A stretch of DNA of 64,000 nucleotides from JBBROS01 sp965260935. GTDB taxonomy: Bacteria; Pseudomonadota; Alphaproteobacteria; Acetobacterales; Acetobacteraceae. Position 1 is the first letter of the stretch. Each line of letters starts with the position of its first letter. The translations under genes and the position numbers were made by a program. Positions 29,473 to 37,311 of this stretch are shown piece after piece. Location of the stretch: assembly GCA_965260935.1 (NCBI GenBank), contig OZ253374.1:3534001-3598000 (forward strand), given 5' to 3'. The notes under the pieces are model-generated. The model saw nothing but the letters and a program-made list of their open reading frames with translations. It was not told where the DNA came from and did not search any database.

Positions 29473-29705
29473 TATGGGTGCCTCAAATGACTGGCAGCGG
29501 AAAATCGTTGCAAGACTAGACGAAGACGGAACCGTTCTGCTGTTATCACACGTAAGGGTTGCACACGAAATGTTGACAGGAACGGGCCTGGAAATGGTTT
29601 CAAGTCACGCCGTCGCACGGTGATGTGAAACCTGATGACTGACGTTCAACCTGTCTTGCGCACATATGGCAGGGCAGGTTTAAGCAATCTGGTGGCAGCC
29701 CAGCG

Positions 29706-30194
29706 ATGAATGCCGCGACAAGCAAGCCTGACGCCGCCCAGCCGGCGCTCCCGAGTGTCTCGATACCACCCGGCGTGTCGCGGCCGGTCATCGTCGCGGT
29801 AACCGGCATTGCGGCGTTCGGCGGCTTTCTACTCACTTCGCCCGAGGCCGCGGCAACGGCGGCTGCCAATGCCGGGCCGGAGTTGACGCGCCTGCTCCGC
29901 GCTATGGCGGGGCTGAAAATGCTGATGGCGGGCAGTGCGGTGGCCGGAATATTGTGGCGTCTCGGCAGCCCCGTCGCCTCGGCATGGATGGCAGCCTACA
30001 TTGCCTGCTGCACCGCGATGGCAGCCGCCCCTGGCGTGATCTGGAGCATGGCCCACGTCGGCGTCGGTGCGCTGCTGCTTCATGGAGGACTTCTGGCAAG
30101 CATAATAACGCTGTGGCGTGACCCGGAAGTGAGCAGCCGGCTCGCGGCCTTGATTGCGCGACGACGGCTCCGGGCAGCCCGGCCAGGAAGCTAA
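29706..30194 (+). CDS. Small integral membrane protein, unknown function
   Basis: A 162-residue protein with a Pro-rich N-terminus and about four hydrophobic segments: PVIVAVTGIAAFGGFLLTS, LKMLMAGSAVAGILWRLG, AWMAAYIACCTAMAAA and GVGALLLHGGLLASIITLW. The tail is Arg-rich and probably cytoplasmic. I recognise no family. The stop codon is the first triplet of a ~55-base intergenic repeat. The gene is convergent with the coiled-coil membrane protein gene. Confidence 0.65.
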   Translation: MNAATSKPDAAQPALPSVSIPPGVSRPVIVAVTGIAAFGGFLLTSPEAAATAAANAGPELTRLLRAMAGLKMLMAGSAVAGILWRLGSPVASAWMAAYIACCTAMAAAPGVIWSMAHVGVGALLLHGGLLASIITLWRDPEVSSRLAALIARRRLRAARPGS

Positions 30195-30247
30195 GCATTG
30201 TTCGGCGGGATTTATTTATGGCATCTGCCGGCAGAACAATGCGTCTT
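30192..30247 (+). repeat. Intergenic repeat copy 1 (TAAGCAT...CGTCTT)
   Basis: This 56-base element starts at the TAA stop of the preceding gene with TAAGCATTGTTCGGC and ends GCCGGCAGAACAATGCGTCTT (its last bases). It contains a perfect 9-bp inverted repeat GCATTGTTC/GAACAATGC (30195-30203 and 30234-30242) that would form a long hairpin. The outer arms recur at 35104-35157 with a different centre. It may serve as a terminator or be a repeat of the REP kind. Confidence 0.55.
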
Positions 30248-30285
30248 AAATGACGCCCAAATAGGCTTGGGTGCCGCAAGCCTGT

Positions 30286-31023
30286 TCAGTCGGCGGCGAA
30301 ATCCCGCTTCAGCAGGGCATCAAGCGCATTCAACGCCGCCTGCTTGTCGTTTTGAAGCAAACTCAGCACCTGTTCGATTTCCGACACGCCGGGATGCTTA
30401 CCCAGCGGCGGCACTTTGCCCGCGTCCGATAGCCGGTTAAGCAGCCGGACTTCTGCCCGGCCAAGCGCCGCCCGGGCAAGGCCAGGGTTATCCCCCCGGA
30501 TTGCCTGCTGCGCGGCCACCAGGTAATCGCGCGAGCTCGCATTAGGCGGCAGGCCGGGTGTCGGCAGCGCCGGGGAGGCGTTCAATTGGGCTGTATCGGA
30601 CCCTGGTATCGATGCCGCCGCTTGAGCCTTCGCCTGGGCGGCAGCCGCTTCGAGTTCCTTCACGTGCACGTGCCCTTCCGCCGCGGCCTGCGCCTGTTCC
30701 GCTTTCTCTGCGCGCTGCTTCAAGGCGTCGGCTTCGTTGGCTTGCACGGTGTTGGCCGAGAGCAAGGTCTGCGCGTCCAGTTTCTGCGACCGTAGTGCCT
30801 GCTCGCTTTCCCGCGCCTTCGCCAGGTCTCTCTGCAGCGCGGCGGCCTGCTGCTGGAGCGCTTGCCGCTGCTGCTTCTCGACGTTCAGCGCCACTTCGAC
30901 CGTTGATTTGGCATTGCCGCGCTGCACAGCCTCATACCAGCCAAAACCAGCTAATCCGGCAAATGCCGCTGCCGCAACAGTCGCCGCGATGAGCCAGAAG
31001 GAACGAGTTGCCATAGACGCCAT
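30286..31023 (-). CDS. Membrane-anchored coiled-coil protein with helical C-terminal domain
   Basis: A 245-residue protein from the ATG at 31023; ATGs at 31014 and 31074 are alternatives, and none has a clear ribosome-binding site. One N-terminal membrane anchor (FWLIAATVAAAAFAGLAGFG) is followed by about 100 residues of Gln/Ala/Glu-rich coiled coil, a Pro/Ser linker, and a helical domain (LVAAQQAIRGDNPGLARAAL). That last part resembles the secreted protein at 15255-15743 in residue spacing. Function is unknown; a periplasmic scaffold is possible. The IS4 copy is inserted only 59 bases upstream of this start, so the native promoter has probably been displaced. Confidence 0.7.
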   Translation of the reverse strand: MASMATRSFWLIAATVAAAAFAGLAGFGWYEAVQRGNAKSTVEVALNVEKQQRQALQQQAAALQRDLAKARESEQALRSQKLDAQTLLSANTVQANEADALKQRAEKAEQAQAAAEGHVHVKELEAAAAQAKAQAAASIPGSDTAQLNASPALPTPGLPPNASSRDYLVAAQQAIRGDNPGLARAALGRAEVRLLNRLSDAGKVPPLGKHPGVSEIEQVLSLLQNDKQAALNALDALLKRDFAAD

Positions 31024-31901
31024 TTTACAGGCAGTTTGCCGCAAAGCCGATGCAAGGGTGCGCGATTTCGCCATGTTAGCCCAATACTGTTCATTTAGGT
31101 GGTTAGCCACCCTATATCCGTTGATCAGGTTTTTTTAGGATCGACAGCGATGGCGGGTGTTCCCGCCGGCCTTCCGGCCGGCGTTCGTGTCAGCGACCAC
31201 ATCAGCCTCGGCGTGATCGCCAAGACGTTCCCGCCGGATCGGGTGCAGCAGGTCCTGGCCGAGACCGGCAAGACGAGCGAGCGCGAGCGCGACCTGCCGG
31301 CTCAGGTGATGATCTACTACGCCATCGCCATGGCGCTGTACATGGGGTCCAGCACCCGCGAGGTGCTGCGCTGCTTGCTAGAAGGCTTGCGCTGGCTGTG
31401 GGGCGCCGACGCGGTCAAGGTGGCGGGCAAGAGCGGCATCTCGCAGGCGCGCAGCCGCCTGGGCGAGATGCCGCTGCGCCGGCTCTTTGAGCAGGTCGTG
31501 CAGCCGGTGGCGACGCGCGCCACCAAGGGGGCGTGGTATCGAGAGTGGCGGCTGGTGAGCCTGGACGGCTCCAGCCTGGATGTGGCCGACACGGCCGAGA
31601 ACGGCACCGCTTTCGGCTATCCGGGTGCCAGCCGCGGCGAGAGCGCCTTTCCGCAGCTCCGTTTCGTCGCGCTGGTGGAGAACGGCACGCACGTGCTGTT
31701 CGGCGCCAAGCTGGGCGGTTGCGCGGATGGCGAGACGACGCTGGCCCATGGCGTGGTGCCGGCGCTGCGGACGGGTGTAGCGGCTGACTGAATACTCCCC
31801 GGACCTGCCGGACGAAATTTTCCCAGGCTGAGCTTTGTGCCTGGCCCGTGAGGCTGGGCGAGCCGGCGCGCTATGGCCTTCGCAAAACGGAGGTGGCGCC
31901 G

Positions 31902-33185
31902 GTGGTCCGATTGGGAGAACTTGTGATGATTCTTGACCTTCACCGCCAAGGGCTGGGCGTATCCGACATCGCCCGGCGCACTGGCTTCGACCGCAAAACG
32001 GTTCGCCGCTACATCGCGCGGGGGCTTGAACCGCCGGCCTACACGCCGCGGCCGCCGCGCCCGACCTTGCTCGACGCCCATCACGCCTACTTGCGGGAGC
32101 GCGTGGCCGCCTTCCCCGAGTTGCGGGCGAGCCGGCTGCTGCGCGAGTTGCGCAGCGTGGGCTACCGGGGAGGATACACCCAACTCACCGACTTCCTGCG
32201 CAAGGTCCGCCCCGCGGCGGCGACGGCCGGCTTTGAGCGGCGCTTCGAGACCGCACCGGGCCAGCAGGCGCAGGTGGACTTTGCGCACTTCCGCGCCGAG
32301 TTCACCGCCGAGCCTGGCGTGAGCCGGGTTGTGTGGCTGTTCTCGATGGTGCTGGGGCACTCGCGGCTGATCTGGGCGCGCTTCGTCGCCCACCAGGATC
32401 TGCAGGCCGTGCTGCGCTGCCACGCCGCGGCGTTCGAGGCGCTGGGCGGCGTGCCGGGCGAGATCCTCTACGACCGCATGCGCACCGCGGTCAGCGGCGA
32501 GGACGAGGCCGGCGTGGTCTACAACCCTGCGCTGGTGGCGTGCGCCCGGCACTACGGCTTCCAGCCCCGGGCGTGCCGCCCCTACCGGGCCAAGAGCAAA
32601 GGAAAGGTTGAGCGTCCGTTCCGCTACGTGCGCGAGGACTTCTTCCTGGCCCGGAGCTTCCGCGACATGGACGACCTCAACGGCCAGCTCCGGCAGTGGC
32701 TGGACGGAGTGGCCAACAAGCGCACCCACGCCACGACCCGCCGCGTCGTGTCCGAACACTTTGCCGACGAGCGATCACACCTCCAGCCGCTGCCGGCAGG
32801 CCCGTTCCAGGCGGTGCTGCGGCTGGACCGGCGCGTGACCCGCGACGGCATGGTTTCGGTTGGCGGCAACCTTTACAGCGTGCCGGACGGCACGCGTGGC
32901 CGCGCGGTGGAGGTGCAAACGCTGGCACACGAGGTCCGCATCCTGGGCAAGGGCGAGGTGGTCGCGGTTCACCCGGTGCTGGAGGGCCACGGCGGGCGCC
33001 GCTTGGCCGCCGGCCACCGCGTCGCGCACCCGACCGCGGCCCGGCTGCCCGCGTCCTGCGCCGAGGCGCCCATCCCCGGCCGCCCCGGCGAGCAGGTCGC
33101 GCGCAGGCCCTTGGCGGTCTACGCCGCCATTGGCGAACGTCTGGCTGCAGGGACAAGCGCCGCAGCCGAGGAGGCCCGGGCATGA
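31902..33185 (+). CDS. istA: IS21-family transposase IstA
   Basis: IstA is the DDE transposase of IS21-type elements. The 427-residue product begins with a helix-turn-helix (MILDLHRQGLGVSDIARRTG, then DRKTVRRYIARG), followed by the rve-type integrase core: first Asp in QQAQVDFAHF, second Asp in GEILYDRMRTAV, Glu in SKGKVERPFRYVRED. The C-terminal part has the VSVGGNLYSVPD beta segment. I chose the GTG preceded by GGAGG eight bases upstream; an ATG 24 bases on is the alternative. The stop overlaps the istB start as ATGA. Confidence 0.93.
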   Translation: MVRLGELVMILDLHRQGLGVSDIARRTGFDRKTVRRYIARGLEPPAYTPRPPRPTLLDAHHAYLRERVAAFPELRASRLLRELRSVGYRGGYTQLTDFLRKVRPAAATAGFERRFETAPGQQAQVDFAHFRAEFTAEPGVSRVVWLFSMVLGHSRLIWARFVAHQDLQAVLRCHAAAFEALGGVPGEILYDRMRTAVSGEDEAGVVYNPALVACARHYGFQPRACRPYRAKSKGKVERPFRYVREDFFLARSFRDMDDLNGQLRQWLDGVANKRTHATTRRVVSEHFADERSHLQPLPAGPFQAVLRLDRRVTRDGMVSVGGNLYSVPDGTRGRAVEVQTLAHEVRILGKGEVVAVHPVLEGHGGRRLAAGHRVAHPTAARLPASCAEAPIPGRPGEQVARRPLAVYAAIGERLAAGTSAAAEEARA

Positions 33186-34051
33186 GGGAGCGGCACACCG
33201 AGGCGGCCCCGGCGACTTTGGAGCGGGTGCGCCAGCACCTGGTGGGGCTGCACATGCCGCGTGCCCTGGAGGCGCTGGGCGGCGTCGTGCAGCAGCTCGA
33301 GCGCGGCGAAACCTCGGCGGTGGAGGCCATTGAGGCCCTGCTCGCCGACGGGTTGGGCTGGCGCGAAGGCCGGCGGGTCAAGGCGGCGCTGCGCATGGCG
33401 CGGCTCGGCGCGGTAAAGACGCTGGACAGCTTCGACTTCTCGTTCCAGCCCTCGCTCAACCGCGGCCGCGTGCAGGCGCTGGCCCAACTCGGCTTTGTGG
33501 ACCGGCGCGAGGTGCTGCACCTCCTCGGCCCGCCCGGCACTGGCAAGAGCCACCTCGCGGTCGCCCTCGGCGTCGAGGCGATCCGGGCTGGGCGCAGCGT
33601 TTACTTCATGACCCTGGCCAACCTGGTCACGGCACTCGCCCGCGCCGAACGGGACGGGAGCCTGCGCGAGCGGCTGCGGTTCCTGTGCCGGCCGCAGCTG
33701 CTGATCGTGGACGAGATCGGCTACCTGCCCGTTGTGCCCGGCGGCGGCAATTTGTTCTTTCAACTGGTCAACGCCCGCTACGAGCGCGGCGCCATGATCC
33801 TGACCAGCAATCGCGGCTTTGCCGAATGGGGCGAGGTGTTCGGCGACCCTGTCGTGGCCGCGGCCCTGCTGGCCAGGCTGCTGCACCATGCCACCGTGAT
33901 GCAGATCGAGGGCAACAGCTACCGCATGCGCCAGCACGCCAGCCTCGTGCCCGAGGCCATGCGCCCGCGGCCCGTCGCGCCACCTCCGCCGCCCGGCAAG
34001 CGCCGCGGCAGGCCACCCAAGGACAGGAGCGACGATCAGATCAGCGGTTGA
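33182..34051 (+). CDS. istB: IS21-family helper ATPase IstB
   Basis: IstB is the AAA+ ATPase that remodels target DNA for IstA. The 289-residue product has the N-terminal IstB helical domain and the ATPase core with Walker A LLGPPGTGKSHLAVALG, Walker B LLIVDEIGYLP and sensor MILTSNRGFAEWGEVFGD. The C-terminus ends in a Pro/Arg-rich tail (PPPPPGKRRGRPPKDRS). It starts within the istA stop codon, so the two are translationally coupled as is usual for the family. Confidence 0.94.
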   Translation: MRERHTEAAPATLERVRQHLVGLHMPRALEALGGVVQQLERGETSAVEAIEALLADGLGWREGRRVKAALRMARLGAVKTLDSFDFSFQPSLNRGRVQALAQLGFVDRREVLHLLGPPGTGKSHLAVALGVEAIRAGRSVYFMTLANLVTALARAERDGSLRERLRFLCRPQLLIVDEIGYLPVVPGGGNLFFQLVNARYERGAMILTSNRGFAEWGEVFGDPVVAAALLARLLHHATVMQIEGNSYRMRQHASLVPEAMRPRPVAPPPPPGKRRGRPPKDRSDDQISG

Positions 34052-34941
34052 TCACCGCCCGAACCTGGGGAGATTTCAACCGGCAGGTTTGAGGAGCATT
34101 CAAGCGGCGTTGACAACGGGCATGCTGTGCCTGGCCGACCGATACTTCTTTGGCTATGCGTTGTGGCAGACAGCGGCCGCTACCGGTGCCGACCTGCTGT
34201 GGCGGGTAAGGAGCAACCTGCGCCTGCCGCGCGCCGCGGTGCTGGCGGACGGGTCTTATCTGTCCGTGGTGTATCCGAGCGAGAAGGACCGGCGCCATGC
34301 GACCAACGGCGTGCGGGTGCGCGTGGTGGAATATCGGCTGGAGGGGGTGGCCGACGCTGAGCCGCTGTATCGTCTCGTGACCACGATCCTGGACGAGGCG
34401 CAGGCGCCTGCCGCGGACTTGGCTGCCCTGTATCATGAGCGCTGGGAGATTGAGGGCGCGCTGGCCGAGCTGAAAACGCAGCTGCGCGGGGCACAGGTCG
34501 TGCTGCGCAGCAAGACCCCGGACTTGGCGCGCCAGGAGTTCTGGGGCCTGCTGCTGGCGCACTTCGCCGTGCGCGGGCTCATGCACGAGGCGGCGCTGCG
34601 GGCCGACGAGGACCCGGATCGTTTGTCGTTCCTGCATGCCGTGCGCGTGGTGCGCCGCAAGCTGCCGCTGCTTGCGGCTTTTCCCCCCTCGGGACAGGCT
34701 CGCCCTGCATAAGGAGGTACTGGACGAGATCCTGGAGGAGCGTGTGGCGAGTTCCCGGGGCCGGCAGGTGCCGCGCGGGGTCAAGCGCAAGATGAGCGGC
34801 TACCCGCTGCGCCCTCGCACGCCACAGCCGACCACGCGCATCGACTTCAACGCCGCCATCCGAATCACAAAGTGAACGGTATTGGTGTTAGGCCAACCAA
34901 ACTGTTTTCAACGCGCCGCAGATTAAACGGAGCAGCGAAGC

Positions 34942-35106
34942 ATGACGTGCCGGGGCGCCACTGACTATTTCCGCAAGGCGCTCTATTCGAGCCTGGCCCA
35001 GGCGCTTCGTGCCGAAGTCCTGGCCGGCAACCTGTCTTTGGTCGCCGCGGCCTTCCGCGCCATCTTCGGCCTTTTGCCGGCGCCTGCCGCGGCAGCGGCA
35101 ATCTAA
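34942..35106 (+). CDS. Possible small protein, 54 residues
   Basis: A short frame starting MTCRGATDYFRKALYSSLAQ and ending in a hydrophobic Ala/Leu-rich stretch (AAAFRAIFGLLPAPAAAA). GGAG lies nine bases before the ATG and codon composition is GC-rich at third positions. It may be a small membrane-active protein or the remnant of a longer gene disturbed by the neighbouring IS. Its TAA stop is the first triplet of the second copy of the ~55-base intergenic repeat, just as for the gene at 29706-30194. Confidence 0.45.
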   Translation: MTCRGATDYFRKALYSSLAQALRAEVLAGNLSLVAAAFRAIFGLLPAPAAAAAI

Positions 35107-35157
35107 GCATCGTTCGGCAGAGCGTGCTGGCACGCGGTCGGCAAAATAATTCGTCTT
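35104..35157 (+). repeat. Intergenic repeat copy 2 (TAAGCAT...CGTCTT)
   Basis: A 54-base element starting TAAGCATCGTTCGGC and ending GTCGGCAAAATAATTCGTCTT (last bases). The two arms match those of the element at 30192-30247, but the centre differs and forms its own GCGTGC/GCACGC hairpin with a two-base loop. It again begins at a TAA stop codon. Only these two copies were noticed in the window. Confidence 0.5.
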
Positions 35158-35297
35158 CAAAGGTTTCTAAACAGGCCAAGCGGCAGTGCGGTCTCACGCC
35201 AGAAGCCCTTTGGACTGACTAGTATGCGCGCCGGATTGGCAGGTGGCGACCCGCGCAATGCGACTTTGACATTAGTTGCCCGAAAGGACAGCTGGCA

Positions 35298-37004
35298 TTA
35301 TGCCGCTAAGGTCTCCCCAGCCGACAGCATCCGCTCCTGCTGCCGCCGCATCCATGCGCCGATGGCATCCAAGTCGGCGCCGAGTTCCTCCAGCACGGCC
35401 GCCGCAATGTCCAGCCCCGGGGGGACGCTCCGGTCAACAACAGTGATGAGACCGCCAATCGAGTCGAACCGTTCGGCCTCCTCGGCGCTGGACACGGCGG
35501 CGAAGCGCTTCAGGTTGGGGTAAAGCGCGGCGCCGACCGGCGTCAACTCGGTCGCGATCTCGAAGTTGGGCATCGTGACCACGGCAAGCCGCCGCCCGTG
35601 CAAGGCGAGCGGTTCCCACATCCGCGTGTCGCTCGCATCGCCGAACGCCACCGAGTAGCCGTCGGCGACGGCTTGGCGAAAGCTGCGCTCGTCGCTCACG
35701 AGCGCCGTGTAGCCGATGCCGAATTCGAACAACGCGTCCGCCACAGTCCGCCCGACTGGCCCCATGCCGATGATGAAGACCGGGGCGTCAAGCTCGCGCG
35801 GCTGCTCCTCGGATTCGGAGCGAACCATGGAAAAGCGCCGCATCTTGCCTGCGAGTACCCGTCCCAACTCGGCCAGCGTCGGCGTGGCCGCCAGGCTGAG
35901 GGCGACGGCGGCGATCAGGATCGCGCACTCTCGCCCTCCGACCAGCGCCCGTACCGGCGGTAGGACAAAGATGACGAACGCGAATTCCGAGCCTTGCGCC
36001 AGCAGAAAACCGAGCTGCATCGATCCCGGCGCCGACCAGCGGAACACCAGGCTCGCCGCCGCATTGGTGAAGACCTTGACCGCGATCAGCAGCGCCGCGG
36101 TTCCGATCACTGCCGGCCAGGATTGCAGCAGCTCGCCAACATCGAGCGACAACCCGACCGAGATAAAGAAGAAGCTCAGCAGCAGGCCGCGGAACGGCTT
36201 GATCTCGGCCTGGATCACCGCGCGATAGGGAGTCTCGGCAATGATCATGCCACCGAGGAAGGCGCCCAAGGTCAGCGAAAGGCCGATAGCGCCGGTCAGC
36301 CACCCGGCCGCGAGCGCCACCAGCAGCGCCATGGCGGTGAACACCTCCTCGTTGCGGCTGCGCGCGATCAGGTCGAACAATGGACCCACCACGATGCGGG
36401 CCAGCAACACGGCAACCCCGAACGAGGCGGCAGCCTTCAGCAGCGCAACGCCGATCGCGGGGAGGATCGCCGCGCCGCCGCCCAGCGCGCCGGCCACGAT
36501 CAGCAGGAAAATGGCAACGACGTCCTGGCAAATCAGGATGGCGGTGGAGGTCAGCCCGACCGGGCAGTTCTGCTGGTGGCGCTCGGCGATCAGCCCGGCC
36601 ACGGCCGCCGTCGAAGATAAGGAGAGCGTGGCGCCGACGACGAGCGCCGCGGTAGGCGGCAAGCCGAACAGGAGGGCGACGCCGCCGAGGCCAGCCGTGC
36701 CGGCAAGCACCTGCACCGGGCCGAAACCAAAGATGTCGCGCGCTTGGCTGCGGACGTGGGCCAGCGAGAAGTGCAGGCCGATGTCGAACAGGAGGAACAC
36801 GACCCCGAGCTCGGAAAGGACCGCAAGAGTGGCGTGCGTGCCGACCGGCTGCAGCCCGGCGCCGCGAAGGGCGAGGCCGAGCGCCAGGTAGCCGACGATC
36901 GGGCTGAGCCGGAGGGCGCGCGAACCGACGGCGGCCAGCACGCCGAGAGCCAGCAGGATGATGACGGGTAGGAGCGCCGAGAGGAGGGCGTGCGCGTCGT
37001 ACAT
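35298..37004 (-). CDS. KefB/KefC-type cation:proton antiporter with RCK domain
   Basis: A 568-residue CPA2-family antiporter. About 12 membrane segments occupy the first 380 residues, with characteristic PIVGYLALGLALRGAGL, LLFDIGLHFSLAHV, LSLSSTAAVAGLIAERH and FFFISVGLSLDVG. The C-terminal cytoplasmic part has a TrkA-N/RCK nucleotide-binding fold, PVFIIGMGPVGRTVADALFE. Such proteins exchange K+ or Na+ for protons and are gated by nucleotides or glutathione adducts. The ion is not decided by sequence. The gene is last before the IS region and no ancillary KefG/F gene is adjacent. Confidence 0.87.
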   Translation of the reverse strand: MYDAHALLSALLPVIILLALGVLAAVGSRALRLSPIVGYLALGLALRGAGLQPVGTHATLAVLSELGVVFLLFDIGLHFSLAHVRSQARDIFGFGPVQVLAGTAGLGGVALLFGLPPTAALVVGATLSLSSTAAVAGLIAERHQQNCPVGLTSTAILICQDVVAIFLLIVAGALGGGAAILPAIGVALLKAAASFGVAVLLARIVVGPLFDLIARSRNEEVFTAMALLVALAAGWLTGAIGLSLTLGAFLGGMIIAETPYRAVIQAEIKPFRGLLLSFFFISVGLSLDVGELLQSWPAVIGTAALLIAVKVFTNAAASLVFRWSAPGSMQLGFLLAQGSEFAFVIFVLPPVRALVGGRECAILIAAVALSLAATPTLAELGRVLAGKMRRFSMVRSESEEQPRELDAPVFIIGMGPVGRTVADALFEFGIGYTALVSDERSFRQAVADGYSVAFGDASDTRMWEPLALHGRRLAVVTMPNFEIATELTPVGAALYPNLKRFAAVSSAEEAERFDSIGGLITVVDRSVPPGLDIAAAVLEELGADLDAIGAWMRRQQERMLSAGETLAA

Positions 37005-37166
37005 GTCAGGCGAGGCCGGGGCTGAGGAAATGGCCTACCGCTTGAATAAAGCCGGACGCCTCGCCCACGCCGGAGCCAACCCGCTTGGCCAAGCCGAACC
37101 GCACGATACCGGCCGCGAACATGCCCAGCCTGTTGGCCGCGTATCGCGAAACCATGCCGCCCTGCA

Positions 37167-37286
37167 TCATTTCTCGGGTCCCAACAAAACCTTGGCGTCC
37201 AGCTCGACATAAGTCCCGAGCCAATCGATCTTGCGCCGGGCGCGATCGATAGCCGTGATGCGGCAGAACCTGCAAGCCACCATCAT
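37167..37286 (-). CDS. Possible small protein, 39 residues
   Basis: In the 307-base gap between the antiporter and the FAD-oxidase gene, a minus-strand frame encodes a basic peptide (MMVACRFCRITAIDRARRKI, then DWLGTYVELDAKVLLGPEK). The C-terminal half has balanced composition like a real protein, but the ribosome-binding site is weak. Other frames here are also open. I regard it as a candidate only. Confidence 0.25.
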   Translation of the reverse strand: MMVACRFCRITAIDRARRKIDWLGTYVELDAKVLLGPEK

Positions 37287-37311
37287 TCCGAGATGACGCA
37301 GCGGGCCGTCG

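Larger units (their letters stand above)
31776..34115 (+). mobile_element. IS21-family element, complete
   Basis: A 2340-base element starting TGTAGCGGCTGACTGAAT and ending with the sequence complementary to TGTCAACGCCGCTTGAAT. The imperfect terminal inverted repeats extend about 51 bases (31776-31826 and 34065-34115), including a shared ACCTGCCGG. A 5-bp target duplication ACGGG flanks it (31771-31775 and 34116-34120). It carries overlapping istA and istB genes. The TG...CA ends and short duplication fit the family. It appears intact and potentially mobile. Confidence 0.93.
31150..34712 (+). pseudogene. IS4-family transposase, split by IS21-type insertion
   Basis: The transposase reading frame runs from the ATG at 31150 to 31775, is cut after ...VVPALRTG by the IS21-type element and resumes at 34116 with TGMLCLADRYFFGYAL. 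The two halves together equal the 405-residue transposase of copy B with few substitutions. The catalytic triad is therefore separated: the first Asp (LVSLDGSSLDV) is upstream of the break, while the second Asp (CLADRY) and the YREK Glu are downstream. The second half also has the C-terminal frame change at the C-tract seen in copy B. Confidence 0.9.
31082..34884 (+). mobile_element. IS4-family element, copy A (interrupted by IS21-type element)
   Basis: The termini are CAATACTGTTCA and its complement TG-AACGGTATTG, the right end differing from copy B by one base. Without the inserted IS21-type element and one 5-bp target repeat, the length is 1458 bases, identical to copy B at 52828-54285. 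The flanks show only a decayed target duplication (ATGTTAGCC left, GTGTTAGGCC right). Together with the interruption this marks copy A as inactive and probably older at this site. Confidence 0.9.

Noticed and set aside
37006..37275. 89-codon minus-strand frame between the antiporter and FAD-oxidase genes
   Set aside because: Its composition is not protein-like and it competes with another frame in the same DNA that looks better (37167-37286).
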